Positions 1 through 7,115 are shown, numbered from the stretch's first letter. The stretch: DNA of 46,402 nt from Rhodospirillales bacterium (GCA_028291405.1 JAQGID010000312.1:1-46402), one strand, 5' to 3'. Notes: generated from the letters alone by a model not told the origin. A program made the numbers and translations.

Positions 1-219
1 GCAGGAAGGAAGTTTTTGCGAGAGCCGGGCCGCGCATGATCGGACGAAGCTCGAAAACCGGAATCGTAAGATCAGCCCCGGTTCGCTCGAACGCACGAGA
101 GCATCACGCCGCCGAAAAATCGCTTTAGATCGGCCGGCAATCTACAGTCGGCTCAATATTGGGGAGGGGGCGGAGCCGAGAGAGCGCTGACACGTCCGCC
201 GCGGCGTTTTGTTCCCGCA

Positions 220-233
220 TTGACCTGTGTCAA
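220..233. promoter_or_regulatory. FNR/FixK-type binding site
   Basis: The 14 bases TTGACCTGTGTCAA form a perfect inverted repeat (TTGAC, four bases, GTCAA), which fits the FNR/FixK consensus TTGAY-N4-RTCAA. The centre is at 226.5. A -10-like TATTGA lies at 256-261, so a class II activator at -41.5 would put transcription start near 268, essentially on the ATG of the following small gene. The match is seen directly; regulation by an FNR/CRP-family protein under low oxygen is inferred. Confidence 0.6.
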
Positions 234-266
234 TGAGTCCTCCGTTCCGCCGCCGTATTGATAGGC

Positions 267-458
267 ATGGACGAAGCAGATTTGGTGCTCGTCACGGCTG
301 CGGGGTTCGTCGAGTGCATGGGGGTCGCCGCTGTCGACTTCCTGGAACAGCATGCCGAGATTGCAGCACGTAGGGGCGACCGTTTCTCAGAAGAGGCATG
401 GCGCGAGGTTGCGGCCGCCGCCACCCGGCTGCTGCATGCTGGTCTCTACCTGACGTGA
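267..458 (+). CDS. small hypothetical protein (63 aa), possibly oxygen-regulated
   Basis: Small acidic, helix-rich protein beginning MDEADLVLVTAAGF and ending GLYLT. I believe very similar short proteins of unknown function occur in Bradyrhizobium-like genomes, but this is from memory. ATG 267 is preferred over the in-frame TTG at 258. No good ribosome-binding site precedes either start, and the inferred transcription start from the FNR/FixK-type box at 220-233 falls almost on the ATG, so the message could be leaderless. It has no membrane segment or cysteine motif (one Cys, in VECMG). The function is unknown; the only clue is the upstream box, which suggests induction by low oxygen or a related signal. 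Confidence 0.55.
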   Translation: MDEADLVLVTAAGFVECMGVAAVDFLEQHAEIAARRGDRFSEEAWREVAAAATRLLHAGLYLT

Positions 459-555
459 TGCCGCGGGTGGTCACACCTTGATCCAAGAATGAGAGGCGGC
501 GCGATTGCAATCTGGGAAAATGCACGCGTTCCTGGATCCGCGCTATTTTGGCCCG

Positions 556-753
556 ATGAGCGAAATGCGTCCGATGCGCAGCCCATCAGAATTCCGCGAG
601 CGAGCTGCCGAGTGCGAACGGCTAGCGGAAGAGGCCTTCCGGCCGAGCGACTGCGCCGCGATGCTCGATGCCGCCGCTCGCTGGCGGCAGATGGCCGACG
701 AGGAAGAAGCGAGGCAGGCATTCGCCGCGTACCGGATGAACGGCCGATCCTGA
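556..753 (+). CDS. small hypothetical protein with RAAECERLAEEA helix
   Basis: A 65-residue highly charged helical protein (MSEMRPMRSPSEFRERAAEC and on) with the pattern F-x-x-RAAECERLAEEA followed by a second helix containing AARWRQMADEEE. Such short proteins are widespread in Rhizobiales and lack an assigned function. Upstream in-frame starts exist: TTG 505 with a GAGAGG motif eight bases before it, and ATG 520. I chose ATG 556 because the recognisable family core begins just after it, but 505 has the better ribosome-binding site. The proteins at 1544-1720 and 21889-22095 share the helical pattern. Confidence 0.5.
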   Translation: MSEMRPMRSPSEFRERAAECERLAEEAFRPSDCAAMLDAAARWRQMADEEEARQAFAAYRMNGRS

Positions 754-1003
754 GAAATACCGCAAAAGCCCCGAGCCGTCGTCTCCACGCCGAGATCGTC
801 CATGGTTCGGAAATGAAGCTTGTTCTGCTCCACGGCCGATGTGACGGCTACCAAATACCGGAAATTGTCGACGGTGCGCCCCTCAGAATGGCCGCCGAAC
901 GAGGGGCGCCGTCGAGCGAGAGCGTCTTTTTCGACGGGCCTCGATGGATCGATTTCGTTCGCCATATGTTCTCATCATAGAGGCGTGATGAAGGCTGGCA
1001 CAG

Positions 1004-1444
1004 ATGGCTCAGTTCGCGGCGATGTTCCTCGGCCTCGCAGGTGGGGTCGTCGGCTGGTTTGCAACGAATCTGTACGGGCGGTCGCTCGTGCTGCTGTTCG
1101 AGCTCCGCGCCCTGGCGCACGAGGAGATGCTGTTCTCCGCCGATCTCACGCCCGAGTTGGAGCTTCCGCTCTTCAATGCCAGCCGCGAGCGCCTCCGCCG
1201 AATCGCCTCTCGCCTCAAGGCGCTCGATGAGACCTCGCCGGCAATCGTGCGGCGCATCTGGGCGGCCGTGGATTACCATCCCGGCGCGGCAGCCGACGCC
1301 CTCGTCGGCTACGCTTACGCCTACGACCGAAGCGAGCGCCGCAAGTGGCGGGGCAAGGTGGAGCGGGCGCTGCGCTTCTCGCTCTGGGCCGACCGAACTT
1401 CGCGACTTGTGCAGAGGCTCAGCGACACGAATGTCCGGTATTAG
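1004..1444 (+). CDS. membrane-anchored hypothetical protein (146 aa)
   Basis: The N-terminus MAQFAAMFLGLAGGVVGWFA is one hydrophobic segment (about residues 3-30) that should anchor the protein in the inner membrane. The remainder is a soluble, Arg-rich helical domain with a conserved-looking stretch around LFNASRERLRRIASRLKALD. There is no enzymatic motif. Codon use (strong GC at third positions) agrees with a real gene, unlike the overlapping alternative frames. It stands alone between small genes on the same strand, with about 250 bases of non-coding sequence before it. I do not recognise the family and can assign no function. Confidence 0.6.
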   Translation: MAQFAAMFLGLAGGVVGWFATNLYGRSLVLLFELRALAHEEMLFSADLTPELELPLFNASRERLRRIASRLKALDETSPAIVRRIWAAVDYHPGAAADALVGYAYAYDRSERRKWRGKVERALRFSLWADRTSRLVQRLSDTNVRY

Positions 1445-1543
1445 GTAGCAGTCACGCCTTGGATCATATATCGTAGATCAATCGGCGTTAACGCTTCTGG
1501 CAACGCCGGCTGAGAGATAGGCGCGCTCCCGCCTCGCTGGGAG

Positions 1544-1720
1544 ATGCGTATGGAAGACGCAGAGTTCTTCGTAGAGAGGGCCGCTGAGTGCCGACGTTTG
1601 GCGGCCTCAGTTCTCGTGCGGTCTGGTCCCGCCCTAAAGACGCTCATTGGGCTGGCCGACGAGTTTGAAGGTCGGGCCGCAACATATGAATCGAGATCGG
1701 AAGCCAATCGGCGCGGGTGA
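1544..1720 (+). CDS. small hypothetical protein with RAAECRRLA helix (58 aa)
   Basis: Translation from ATG 1544 gives MRMEDAEFFVERAAECRRLA, then a second helix LKTLIGLADEFEGRAATYES, ending at TGA 1718-1720. An ATG two codons later (1550) is an alternative start. The layout (FFxxRAAECRRLA, a short linker, then an amphipathic helix with EFExRA) parallels the protein at 21889-22095 and the N-terminal helix of the one at 556-753. It is too short for many gene callers. Function is unknown; a two-helix hairpin that self-associates or binds a partner is a reasonable structural guess. Confidence 0.55.
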   Translation: MRMEDAEFFVERAAECRRLAASVLVRSGPALKTLIGLADEFEGRAATYESRSEANRRG

Positions 1721-1846
1721 GCTGCGGTACTGGGAGCGGTCGCACCTTGTCGGGAAACTGGCAGGCTCAGGCTCTTTTGGTTTCAGTTGGCGCCGCCCGA
1801 CGACTTGGCGTACTATAACTCAAGTTAATTTCTGATGGGGACGTGT

Positions 1847-2230
1847 ATGGCTGCGCCGCGACACGTCCTTATTGTCGACGACGATGCCGACGTTCGAGAT
1901 GTACTCCAGGCCATCCTTGAGAATGTTGGTTACCGAATATCGGTCGCAGATGGTGGGAGGCCAATGCGCGACTTTCTCTCCGCTCCCGATCCCGTCGACT
2001 TGGTGGTGCTGGACTCAGCCATGCCAGGGGAGCGAAGCGCGTCGCTCGCCCTTCATCTTAAGGGGCTAAGGATGCCGGTCGTCATGATCTCGGGCAGTCC
2101 CGACATGATGGAGTTTGCCCAGGAACACGACCTTCAACTACTTTGGAAGCCTTTCGGCGCCAAGGAGCTGACCTCGGCGATCGACAAGGCTTTTGCGAGT
2201 CATTTGTTCGGCCAGCGAGACGACGCTTAA
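1847..2230 (+). CDS. single-domain (CheY-like) response regulator
   Basis: A 127-residue receiver domain without an output domain. The acidic pocket is D11-D13 (HVLIVDDDADVRDVL), the phosphoacceptor is D56 in LVVLDSAMPG, the switch Ser is S82 (MISGSP) and the conserved Lys is K101 (LLWKPF). All key residues are present, so phosphorylation should work. ATG 1847 is preferred over ATG 1835 because a GGGG lies eight bases upstream and the receiver begins at once. No histidine kinase or output partner is adjacent, so it is an orphan that probably acts by protein-protein contact or in a phosphorelay. The kinase cannot be told from this window. Confidence 0.85.
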   Translation: MAAPRHVLIVDDDADVRDVLQAILENVGYRISVADGGRPMRDFLSAPDPVDLVVLDSAMPGERSASLALHLKGLRMPVVMISGSPDMMEFAQEHDLQLLWKPFGAKELTSAIDKAFASHLFGQRDDA

Positions 2231-2375
2231 CGCCTCGGCTATTCGTGCTGAGCCACGAACACTCCGCCTTGCGACGCTGACCGCACCGCTTAGATCTCAG
2301 CCGAGGCTTCGGCTCTCTAAATGTCATGTTCCGACCGGTCGTGCGCGCCAACTCGCGTGGATCGAAGCACCCTGA

Positions 2376-2594
2376 GTGTCCGCACCAGAGGCAAAACAGA
2401 GCGAGCGAACCGGCCGGCCGCCCGGCTCCGCGGCCTTCATTGCGCGGCTCGAGAAGTGCCTCGGGGGGCCGTTCGCTCAGCAGAAGCCCGGCCCGAAGCC
2501 GAGGATAGTGGACCGGTCCGGGCAGGGCAGAGATAAGTACGATGTCCCCGGAACTGATCTCGGCGGCCTTTGCTCGATCCCGATGCGCTATTGA
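2376..2594 (+). pseudogene. remnant of a REP-associated (RAYT-type) transposase C-terminus
   Basis: The 357 bases between the response regulator and the SRPBCC gene contain an open frame whose middle reads RTGRPPGSAAFIARLEKCLG and continues with QQKPGPKPR (about 2403-2510). This matches my memory of the C-terminal tail of REP-associated tyrosine transposases, where GRPxGS-x-x-FIxxLE and a KPGPKP element occur. No upstream catalytic HUH or Tyr motif is present, so only a tail is left. A hairpin (AGCCGA, four bases, TCGGCT; 2299-2314) lies before it. The frame overlaps the end of the minus-strand SRPBCC gene by a few bases. I read it as a decayed mobile gene; the identification rests on motif recall. 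Confidence 0.4.
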
Positions 2595-3031
2595 TTGATC
2601 TCGGGCTCGACGAGCCTTGCCAGGTTTCGCAGCGACTCCTGCCAGCCGAGATAACAAGCCTCAGGTGGAATGACGTCCGGCACGCCTGCCTGCGCGATAT
2701 CCAACTCGGTACCGACCGATACTTTCTTCAACGTCACAGTCACCTGCATCTCGCCGGGCAGGTTGGGATCGTCGAATTTGTCCGTGTAGCGCAGGCGTTC
2801 GCCCGGGACGAGTTCGACATATTCGCCGCCAAACGCGTGGCTTTTGCCCGTTGTGAAGTTCCGGAAGGACATTTTGAACGTGCCACCGACTTTTGGATCC
2901 AGATGATGCACAGTGCAGGCAAAGCCGTTGGGCGGCAGCCATTTCGCGAGCGCGTCGGCCTCGAGGAACGCGCGATAGACTTTCTCTGGACTGGTTGCCA
3001 GAACGCGGTGCAAGCGCACGGTGTTGGGCAT
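2588..3031 (-). CDS. SRPBCC / AHSA1-like (Aha1 C-terminal fold) protein
   Basis: A 147-residue START/Bet v 1-like domain of the activator-of-Hsp90-ATPase-homologue type. The usual opening is present (VRLHRVLATSPEKVYRAFLE), followed by ALAKWLPPNGFACTVHHLDP, the GGTFKMSF strand and the closing helix GWQESLRNLARLVE. Such domains bind small hydrophobic ligands in a cavity; in bacteria the ligands are mostly unknown. The gene is last of three on the minus strand after a SnoaL-like and a YCII-like gene, a combination of small alpha/beta-barrel ligand-binding proteins often seen together, sometimes near ECF sigma factors. None of these is beside it here. Length and motifs are complete. Confidence 0.8.
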   Translation of the reverse strand: MPNTVRLHRVLATSPEKVYRAFLEADALAKWLPPNGFACTVHHLDPKVGGTFKMSFRNFTTGKSHAFGGEYVELVPGERLRYTDKFDDPNLPGEMQVTVTLKKVSVGTELDIAQAGVPDVIPPEACYLGWQESLRNLARLVEPEINQ

Positions 3032-3075
3032 GCTCGTTTATCCTTATGAATTGGTGGAATGGACGTTGCCGCCGA

Positions 3076-3441
3076 TCAGGCGCCTGGTATCGGCAGGACC
3101 GGCATGATCTCCACGGAGTCGCCCGGGAAGATCGTGAAATGCGGATGTTTCTCGAACAGCCTGGCGGCCGCCTCGTGCGATTCCGCCCGTACGACCATGA
3201 AGGCGCCCATCTCGTTGCTCGCGTCCTCGATGCCGCGTTCGGTGATCTTCTTCGTCTTGCCGAGTGGCCCGCCCATGGCGGAAACCGCCGCGTGGTGCTT
3301 TTCGACCCAGGTTTTCCAGGCGGCCATACCCTCCTGTTCCTTGGCGCGCCTTTCGGCTTCGGGAAGCGCCATCCACGCCTTCATGCGCGGGCTAGTTTTG
3401 CTGCCGAGAAAGACGGCAAGATAGGTATCGTTCGTGGTCAT
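3076..3441 (-). CDS. YCII-related domain protein
   Basis: A 121-residue protein starting at MTTNDTYLAVFLGSKTSPRM, with AAGGAAA a few bases before the ATG (a good ribosome-binding site), so a longer upstream reading is discarded. The sequence has the YCII/DGPF pattern: N-terminal strand, a helical middle (EAERRAKEQEGMAAWKTWVE), GGPLGKTKKIT, then the FMVVRAESHEAAARLFEKHP strand-helix unit and a C-terminal EIMPV strand. It probably forms a dimeric ferredoxin-like barrel. No catalytic role can be assigned. It lies in one minus-strand group between the SnoaL-like gene (95 bases upstream) and the AHSA1 gene (44 bases downstream). Confidence 0.8.
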   Translation of the reverse strand: MTTNDTYLAVFLGSKTSPRMKAWMALPEAERRAKEQEGMAAWKTWVEKHHAAVSAMGGPLGKTKKITERGIEDASNEMGAFMVVRAESHEAAARLFEKHPHFTIFPGDSVEIMPVLPIPGA

Positions 3442-3536
3442 GCGGTTTCCTTTCCTTTGGGGATTTCGGGCGAGGGTGGGCCATGATGCTTTCATCCAAG
3501 CCATGCGCTCCAAGCGACGGAACGCCTCTGGTTCTT

Positions 3537-3950
3537 CTAGTCCGTCGCCGGCACCGAATGGTGCTCGTGCTGGATGCACCAAGCACCGTCGACCTTGCAA
3601 AGGCCGATGGTCAGTCGAAACTGGAAGCCACCCCGCACGGGAGGGCCACTGACTGTGGCCGACCCGCAACGCATGATGGCGACCGCAAAGGCGACGGTGT
3701 CTCCGACGCACATTTGTAGCTCTTCGACGTCGAAGGCTTGCCCAGGTTGGTGATAGGCGAAGAACAGATGCCAGGTCTTCTCGTATGCCGCCATGCCGCG
3801 CGATTGCAGCGGCGGCGGCACGTCGAACATCACGATGTCGTCATCGTGATGCGCCAATATGGCCGGCAGGTCGTGCCGCCGGACGGCGTCTGCCCAAGCT
3901 TCGATGAGTGCCTTGATCTCGGCTTCCGCGGTTCCAGCTCGCTGCGACAT
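3537..3950 (-). CDS. SnoaL-like / NTF2-fold protein
   Basis: A 137-residue NTF2-like (SnoaL, DUF4440-type) protein. Typical features are AEIKALIEAWADAVRRHDLP for the opening helix, ILAHHDDDIVMFDVPPPLQS for the core strand, and the C-terminal strands with VDGAWCIQHEHHS. The fold makes a cone with a small-molecule pocket; members include polyketide cyclases, isomerases and many proteins of unknown activity. As the first gene of the SnoaL-YCII-AHSA1 set it probably carries the promoter of the group in the intergenic space to its right. Substrate unknown. Confidence 0.8.
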   Translation of the reverse strand: MSQRAGTAEAEIKALIEAWADAVRRHDLPAILAHHDDDIVMFDVPPPLQSRGMAAYEKTWHLFFAYHQPGQAFDVEELQMCVGDTVAFAVAIMRCGSATVSGPPVRGGFQFRLTIGLCKVDGAWCIQHEHHSVPATD

Positions 3951-4435
3951 GACCCTTGCTCCCCACGAATTGCCGATCCATGCCCTGAGGACGAACGAGG
4001 CTTTGCCAATCCGACACGGAATCTCAGATTTTTTGAAAGCGTCGGGAGCGGTCCATCCGGCCCGCTGCAGCTTTTACGGCCGAGCCCGCCCATGCGCCGA
4101 TGCCCCGTTCCTACGATGGCCCTCTGTGAAGCGGCTAGGCTGCTCCCACCCGATCCGGTCTTAGGCCGAATCTGGCGGCCGGAGCCGCCGCTCTCGACCC
4201 AGAGTGGAAGTTCGGCATGCCGCCGTATGGTGCCAGGAGCAACCTTTCAGCCCGCGCGGCCTGGACGACCGCTTTCGGCCGACCCATTGCAGTCGTTCAA
4301 ATTCGCAGCTTTGGCGCGGTTAGAAATTCATTTCCATTGCCAACGCCTTGGATGGTTCCATGTTACTGATCATCGAGCGTGGACGGTGTCGAGGACCGGC
4401 ACCGAACAAAAGGAGCATGTCGGGAGGACGCTTGG
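3951..4435. other. 485-base intergenic region, divergent promoters presumed
   Basis: This lies between the start of the minus-strand SnoaL group and the plus-strand cyclase-like gene. No open frame here has convincing codon use. The sequence is less GC-biased than genes and includes the segment 4185-4215 (CTCTCGACCCAGAGTGGAAG), which resembles degenerate intergenic repeats I have seen in Bradyrhizobium-like genomes. No clear -35/-10 pair or terminator was found. Divergent promoters must lie here if the flanking genes are expressed. Confidence 0.4.
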
Positions 4436-5584
4436 ATGCTCTCGAAACTCGAATCCGCGTGTTTCGTGATCGCCGACATCTCGGGCTACACGAGCTTCCT
4501 GGCCAGTTCCGAGCTCGATCACGCGCACGACATCATCGCGGATGTGATGGCTACGGTGATGAAATGCCTGCGCCCGCCATTCAATCTCGCCAAATTCGAG
4601 GGCGACGCGGTCTTTGTCTACGCGGTCACCGACAAGATCGACGGGTCGGCCCTCCAGGACGCCATCGAATCCGCCTACTTCGCTTTCCGCAAGCGTCTCC
4701 GCAACATCAAGCAGGCGACATCCTGCGAGTGCAGCGCCTGCAGCAACATGCAGCACCTCGACCTTAAATTCGTCAGCCACTACGGCGAGTTCATCAAGCA
4801 CAGGATGGGTGGCCGCGAGGAGCTCGCGGGACGCGATGTCATCCTCATTCATCGCCTTCTGAAGAACGGGGTGAATGAGCGGCTCGGCGGCCATGCCTAC
4901 GCGCTCTATTCTGACCCCTGCATCCGGGCGATGGGGATTGATCCGTCCGCGCAGGGTCTTCTCCAGCACCAGGAGTCGATCGACATCATCGGCGATGTGA
5001 AGTGCTGGGTGCGCGATCTCGAAGAGGCATGGGCGAAAGAGAACGACCGCCAGCGCAACGAGGTCACCCGCGACAAGGCGGTAAGCGTGATCGAGTTCGA
5101 CATCGCTGCGCCGCGCCCGGTGGTGTGGGAGCATTTCACCCTGCCAGGCCTGCGGCCGAAATGGCGGGCCGCCGACGAAGTGCGCGAAGCCTCGGAAAGC
5201 GGCCGCCGCGGGGTCGGCACCACCAATCATTGCATGCACGGCGCCCACGCCATCATCGAGGAGGTGATCGACTGGCGTCCGTTCGACTACCTGACCCTGA
5301 CCACCCTGTTGCCGATTCCCGGCGCTCCCAAGGTGCTCATGACTTACGCGTTCATGGAGAGCGCGGATGGCGGCACGCGTATCGAAATTCGGTTGGGCAA
5401 GCCCAAGCCGAAAGACAGGGAATTCCTCGATCACGTCGGCGCTGAATTCAGGAAGAACATCACGAACGAGGTCGCGGCCCTGCGGGTCATGCTCGAGCGG
5501 CAGAAGGGGGCAACAGTGATCGAAGAACCAGCCCTGCCCGTATCGGCCGAGCGCTTCCTGACCCAACCCATCCAAGCCCGGTGA
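4436..5584 (+). CDS. DUF2652-type cyclase-like domain with C-terminal SRPBCC domain
   Basis: A 382-residue protein with two domains. The N-terminal part resembles class III nucleotide cyclases: CFVIADISGYTSFLASSEL gives the first metal Asp (D14) and AKFEGDAVFVYA the second (D57), so both metal-binding aspartates are kept. A Cys cluster, CECSAC (C97, C99, C102), follows and is not part of a standard cyclase. From about residue 211 a START/SRPBCC domain begins (IEFDIAAPRPVVWEHFTLPG). ATG 4436 is chosen because GGGAGGA precedes it at good spacing. It could make a cyclic nucleotide in response to a hydrophobic ligand, or be a degenerate cyclase; neither is shown. Confidence 0.75.
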   Translation: MLSKLESACFVIADISGYTSFLASSELDHAHDIIADVMATVMKCLRPPFNLAKFEGDAVFVYAVTDKIDGSALQDAIESAYFAFRKRLRNIKQATSCECSACSNMQHLDLKFVSHYGEFIKHRMGGREELAGRDVILIHRLLKNGVNERLGGHAYALYSDPCIRAMGIDPSAQGLLQHQESIDIIGDVKCWVRDLEEAWAKENDRQRNEVTRDKAVSVIEFDIAAPRPVVWEHFTLPGLRPKWRAADEVREASESGRRGVGTTNHCMHGAHAIIEEVIDWRPFDYLTLTTLLPIPGAPKVLMTYAFMESADGGTRIEIRLGKPKPKDREFLDHVGAEFRKNITNEVAALRVMLERQKGATVIEEPALPVSAERFLTQPIQAR

Positions 5585-6027
5585 AATTGCTCACCTGGTC
5601 GTCCGATTCATTCAACGAAACGAGCCCGAATAAGGAGCCCGGTATCGAAACGAGATTCGCCCTCACCTCCATTAGCCGCTCCAGCGAATGTCGGCTTTCC
5701 ACCCATTTCGGCCGAGCGACTCGCGTATGGGGAATGACCCACTGAGGCTCAATCGCGCCGATATGCGAAGGCGGAGACAGTCGCCGAAAACCGGCCTTTC
5801 GAGAAGTCTACAAGCACGGTGGTTGCCTAATCGCGGCCGATCGCGGCGTCCACCTCTTCGCATCAACGGCATCAACTCTCGCTCCCTGTTCCGCGACAGA
5901 CGATGATATCGACCACGCATCTATTGGAGTAACCGGCGAAAACCGGTTTGAGCATATAAACCCAAAAAGGTCTTGACATTATATCCATTTTAGACTACAT
6001 CCCTCGTAGCCATCATGCGAGGTGATC
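5585..6027. other. 443-base intergenic region with promoter near its end
   Basis: No gene is supported here. Around 5686-5720 the sequence reads like degenerate intergenic repeats of Bradyrhizobium-type genomes that give spurious short frames on both strands. A short hairpin (AACCGG, six bases, CCGGTT) sits at about 5931-5948. The last 60 bases are AT-rich and hold the promoter-like TTGACA described separately. I found no tRNA or small RNA signature. Confidence 0.45.
5973..6001 (+). promoter_or_regulatory. candidate sigma-70 promoter for the DUF5681 gene
   Basis: A perfect -35 TTGACA (5973-5978) is followed 17 bases later by TACATC (5996-6001), a weak -10. The stretch is clearly more AT-rich than its surroundings. 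The start codon is 27 bases downstream of the -10, leaving room for the GAGG ribosome-binding site at about 6019. The -35 is seen; promoter activity is inferred. Confidence 0.45.
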
Positions 6028-6552
6028 ATGTCCCAGGTTCCTCTCGTCACCAATCCCGGCCAGTTCTCGAAAGGTGTTTCCGGTAATCCCCTGGGCCGGC
6101 CGCGCGGCGCACGGAATCGCACGACGATGGCGAGCGAGGCGCTACTCGAAGGCGAGGCGGAGGTCTTGACGCGCAAGGCGATCGATGCCGCGCTGGAGGG
6201 CGATCCCTGGGCCCTGCGGCTGTGCCTCGAACGTATCCTGCCGGCGTCGCGGGCGCGGCCGGTGATGCTCGATCTGCCGAGCAATCCGGATGCCGAGAGC
6301 GTCGCCGCCGCGATGTCGGAGACGGTGCGGGCGATGGGCGCGGGGGAGATCACGCCCGAGGAGGCCATGACCGTTTCGGGCGTGCTGGAGGCGCAGCGCC
6401 GCACCGTCGAGACCGTCGATCTCGATCGCCGCCTCGCCGTGCTGGAGGCGGCGGCGCGGCGCGAGGATGCGGCGGAGCGCGAAGCCCTGGCCAAGGGCGG
6501 CGGCTTCGGCGTCGAGTTCGCGCCCGGCTTCGACCGGGTCCGCAGCGCGTGA
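6028..6552 (+). CDS. DUF5681 domain protein
   Basis: A 174-residue protein whose N-terminus carries the DUF5681 signature: FSKGVSGNPLGRPRGARNR (residues 13-31), the pattern F-x-x-G-x-SGNPxGRPxGxRN. The rest is helical and acidic with DALEGDPWALRLCLERI-like helices. DUF5681 proteins are common in alphaproteobacterial genomes, often near phage or mobile DNA, and have no established function; the basic N-terminal tail suggests nucleic acid binding. ATG 6028 has GAGG at good spacing. Its stop overlaps the GTG start of the next small gene by three bases, so the two are translationally coupled. No phage genes flank it. Confidence 0.75.
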   Translation: MSQVPLVTNPGQFSKGVSGNPLGRPRGARNRTTMASEALLEGEAEVLTRKAIDAALEGDPWALRLCLERILPASRARPVMLDLPSNPDAESVAAAMSETVRAMGAGEITPEEAMTVSGVLEAQRRTVETVDLDRRLAVLEAAARREDAAEREALAKGGGFGVEFAPGFDRVRSA

Positions 6553-6794
6553 CGCCGAGCGGGCGAGCCCGGCTCGCCGCCCGCCTCGAACGGCGCGACG
6601 CCGAGCGGCGCAAGGCGCGGCTGGAGATCGCCGTGGATGCGCTGACCGACGATCAGATGCGACGCGCCATCGCGCTCCTGCGACGCTGCGTCGACGACGC
6701 GCCGGATCCATTGACCGCCGAAGAGCGGGCCGAGCTCGAGATTCTCGCCGCGCCGGTCGTCGCGCTGCTCGATGCGACCGATGCGGCGCGCTGA
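6549..6794 (+). CDS. small charged helical protein coupled to DUF5681 gene
   Basis: Starting at the GTG inside GTGA, where the DUF5681 stop is the TGA, this frame encodes 81 residues: MTPSGRARLAARLERRDAER, then KARLEIAVDALTDDQMRRAI and LTAEERAELEILAAPVVALL. It is fully helical, basic in its first third and acidic later. The overlapping start/stop and coherent amino-acid pattern support a real gene; longer readings of this frame upstream run through the DUF5681 gene and are shadows. I recognise no family. By position it is likely a partner of the DUF5681 protein. Confidence 0.5.
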   Translation: MTPSGRARLAARLERRDAERRKARLEIAVDALTDDQMRRAIALLRRCVDDAPDPLTAEERAELEILAAPVVALLDATDAAR

Positions 6795-6957
6795 CGCGAG
6801 CCGGTCGCTCACCGGTAATTGGCGTCGCGCGGCCGCGATTTCGACGCGCTCGCGCCCCGCCGCGTCCATGGCAAATCCCGCGTCCCCGCCCGGTCGCCTC
6901 GCCCGCGGCCGCGTCGCTCGCGAACCCGTTGCTGTCTCATCGATAGCGGCCGCTGCG

Positions 6958-6982
6958 CCTGTAAATCGCCTGTTCTTACAGG
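6958..6982. promoter_or_regulatory. inverted repeat, possible activator site
   Basis: CCTGTAA (6958-6964) and TTACAGG (6976-6982) are perfect inverted 7-mers separated by 11 bases. The element lies about 117-141 bases upstream of the -24/-12 promoter at 7099-7115, a normal place for the enhancer-like site of a sigma-54 activator. It is not an NtrC consensus (TGCACC-type). The dyad is seen; its role is inferred. Confidence 0.35.
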
Positions 6983-7098
6983 CCACGCGCGGCTGCTGCC
7001 GAGGCCGCGGTCAGCCTGCCTGGATTCTGAGCAGCGGCGCCGCGACCGGCCGCCGGCGCGATGCTGGGCCTCGCGTCGATTCGTCTTTTCCCGATTCG

Positions 7099-7115
7099 TG
7101 GCGCATAACTTGCAT
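7099..7115 (+). promoter_or_regulatory. sigma-54 (-24/-12) promoter of the ATP-grasp/alpha-E/Anbu operon
   Basis: TGGCGCATAACTTGCAT matches the sigma-54 consensus TGGCACG-N4-TTGCA: TGGC and TTGCA are exact, and GG and GC are separated by the required 10 bases. Transcription would begin near 7125, leaving 35-50 bases before the GTG 7159 or ATG 7174 start. The other amidoligase-type cluster has a similar element at 22308-22323. Activity would require RpoN and an enhancer-binding protein, neither encoded in this window. Confidence 0.6.

Noticed and set aside
543-965. 140-residue minus-strand frame beginning MANEIDPSRPVEKDALARRR
   Set aside because: Its first 65 residues look plausible, but the rest runs antisense through the small gene at 556-753 and becomes Ser/Ala-rich. 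It could be a gene remnant, but I could not support it.
489-980. 163-residue plus-strand frame overlapping the small gene at 556-753
   Set aside because: Arg-rich and with poor codon pattern across its first half; the alternative frame fits a known small-protein pattern.
2299-2314. hairpin AGCCGA-GGCT-TCGGCT after the response regulator
   Set aside because: Short stem with no T-run; not strong enough to be called a terminator.
5672-5920. short frames on both strands in the intergenic region before the DUF5681 gene
   Set aside because: They match the look of spurious frames arising from intergenic repeats in Bradyrhizobium-like genomes; codon use is not gene-like.
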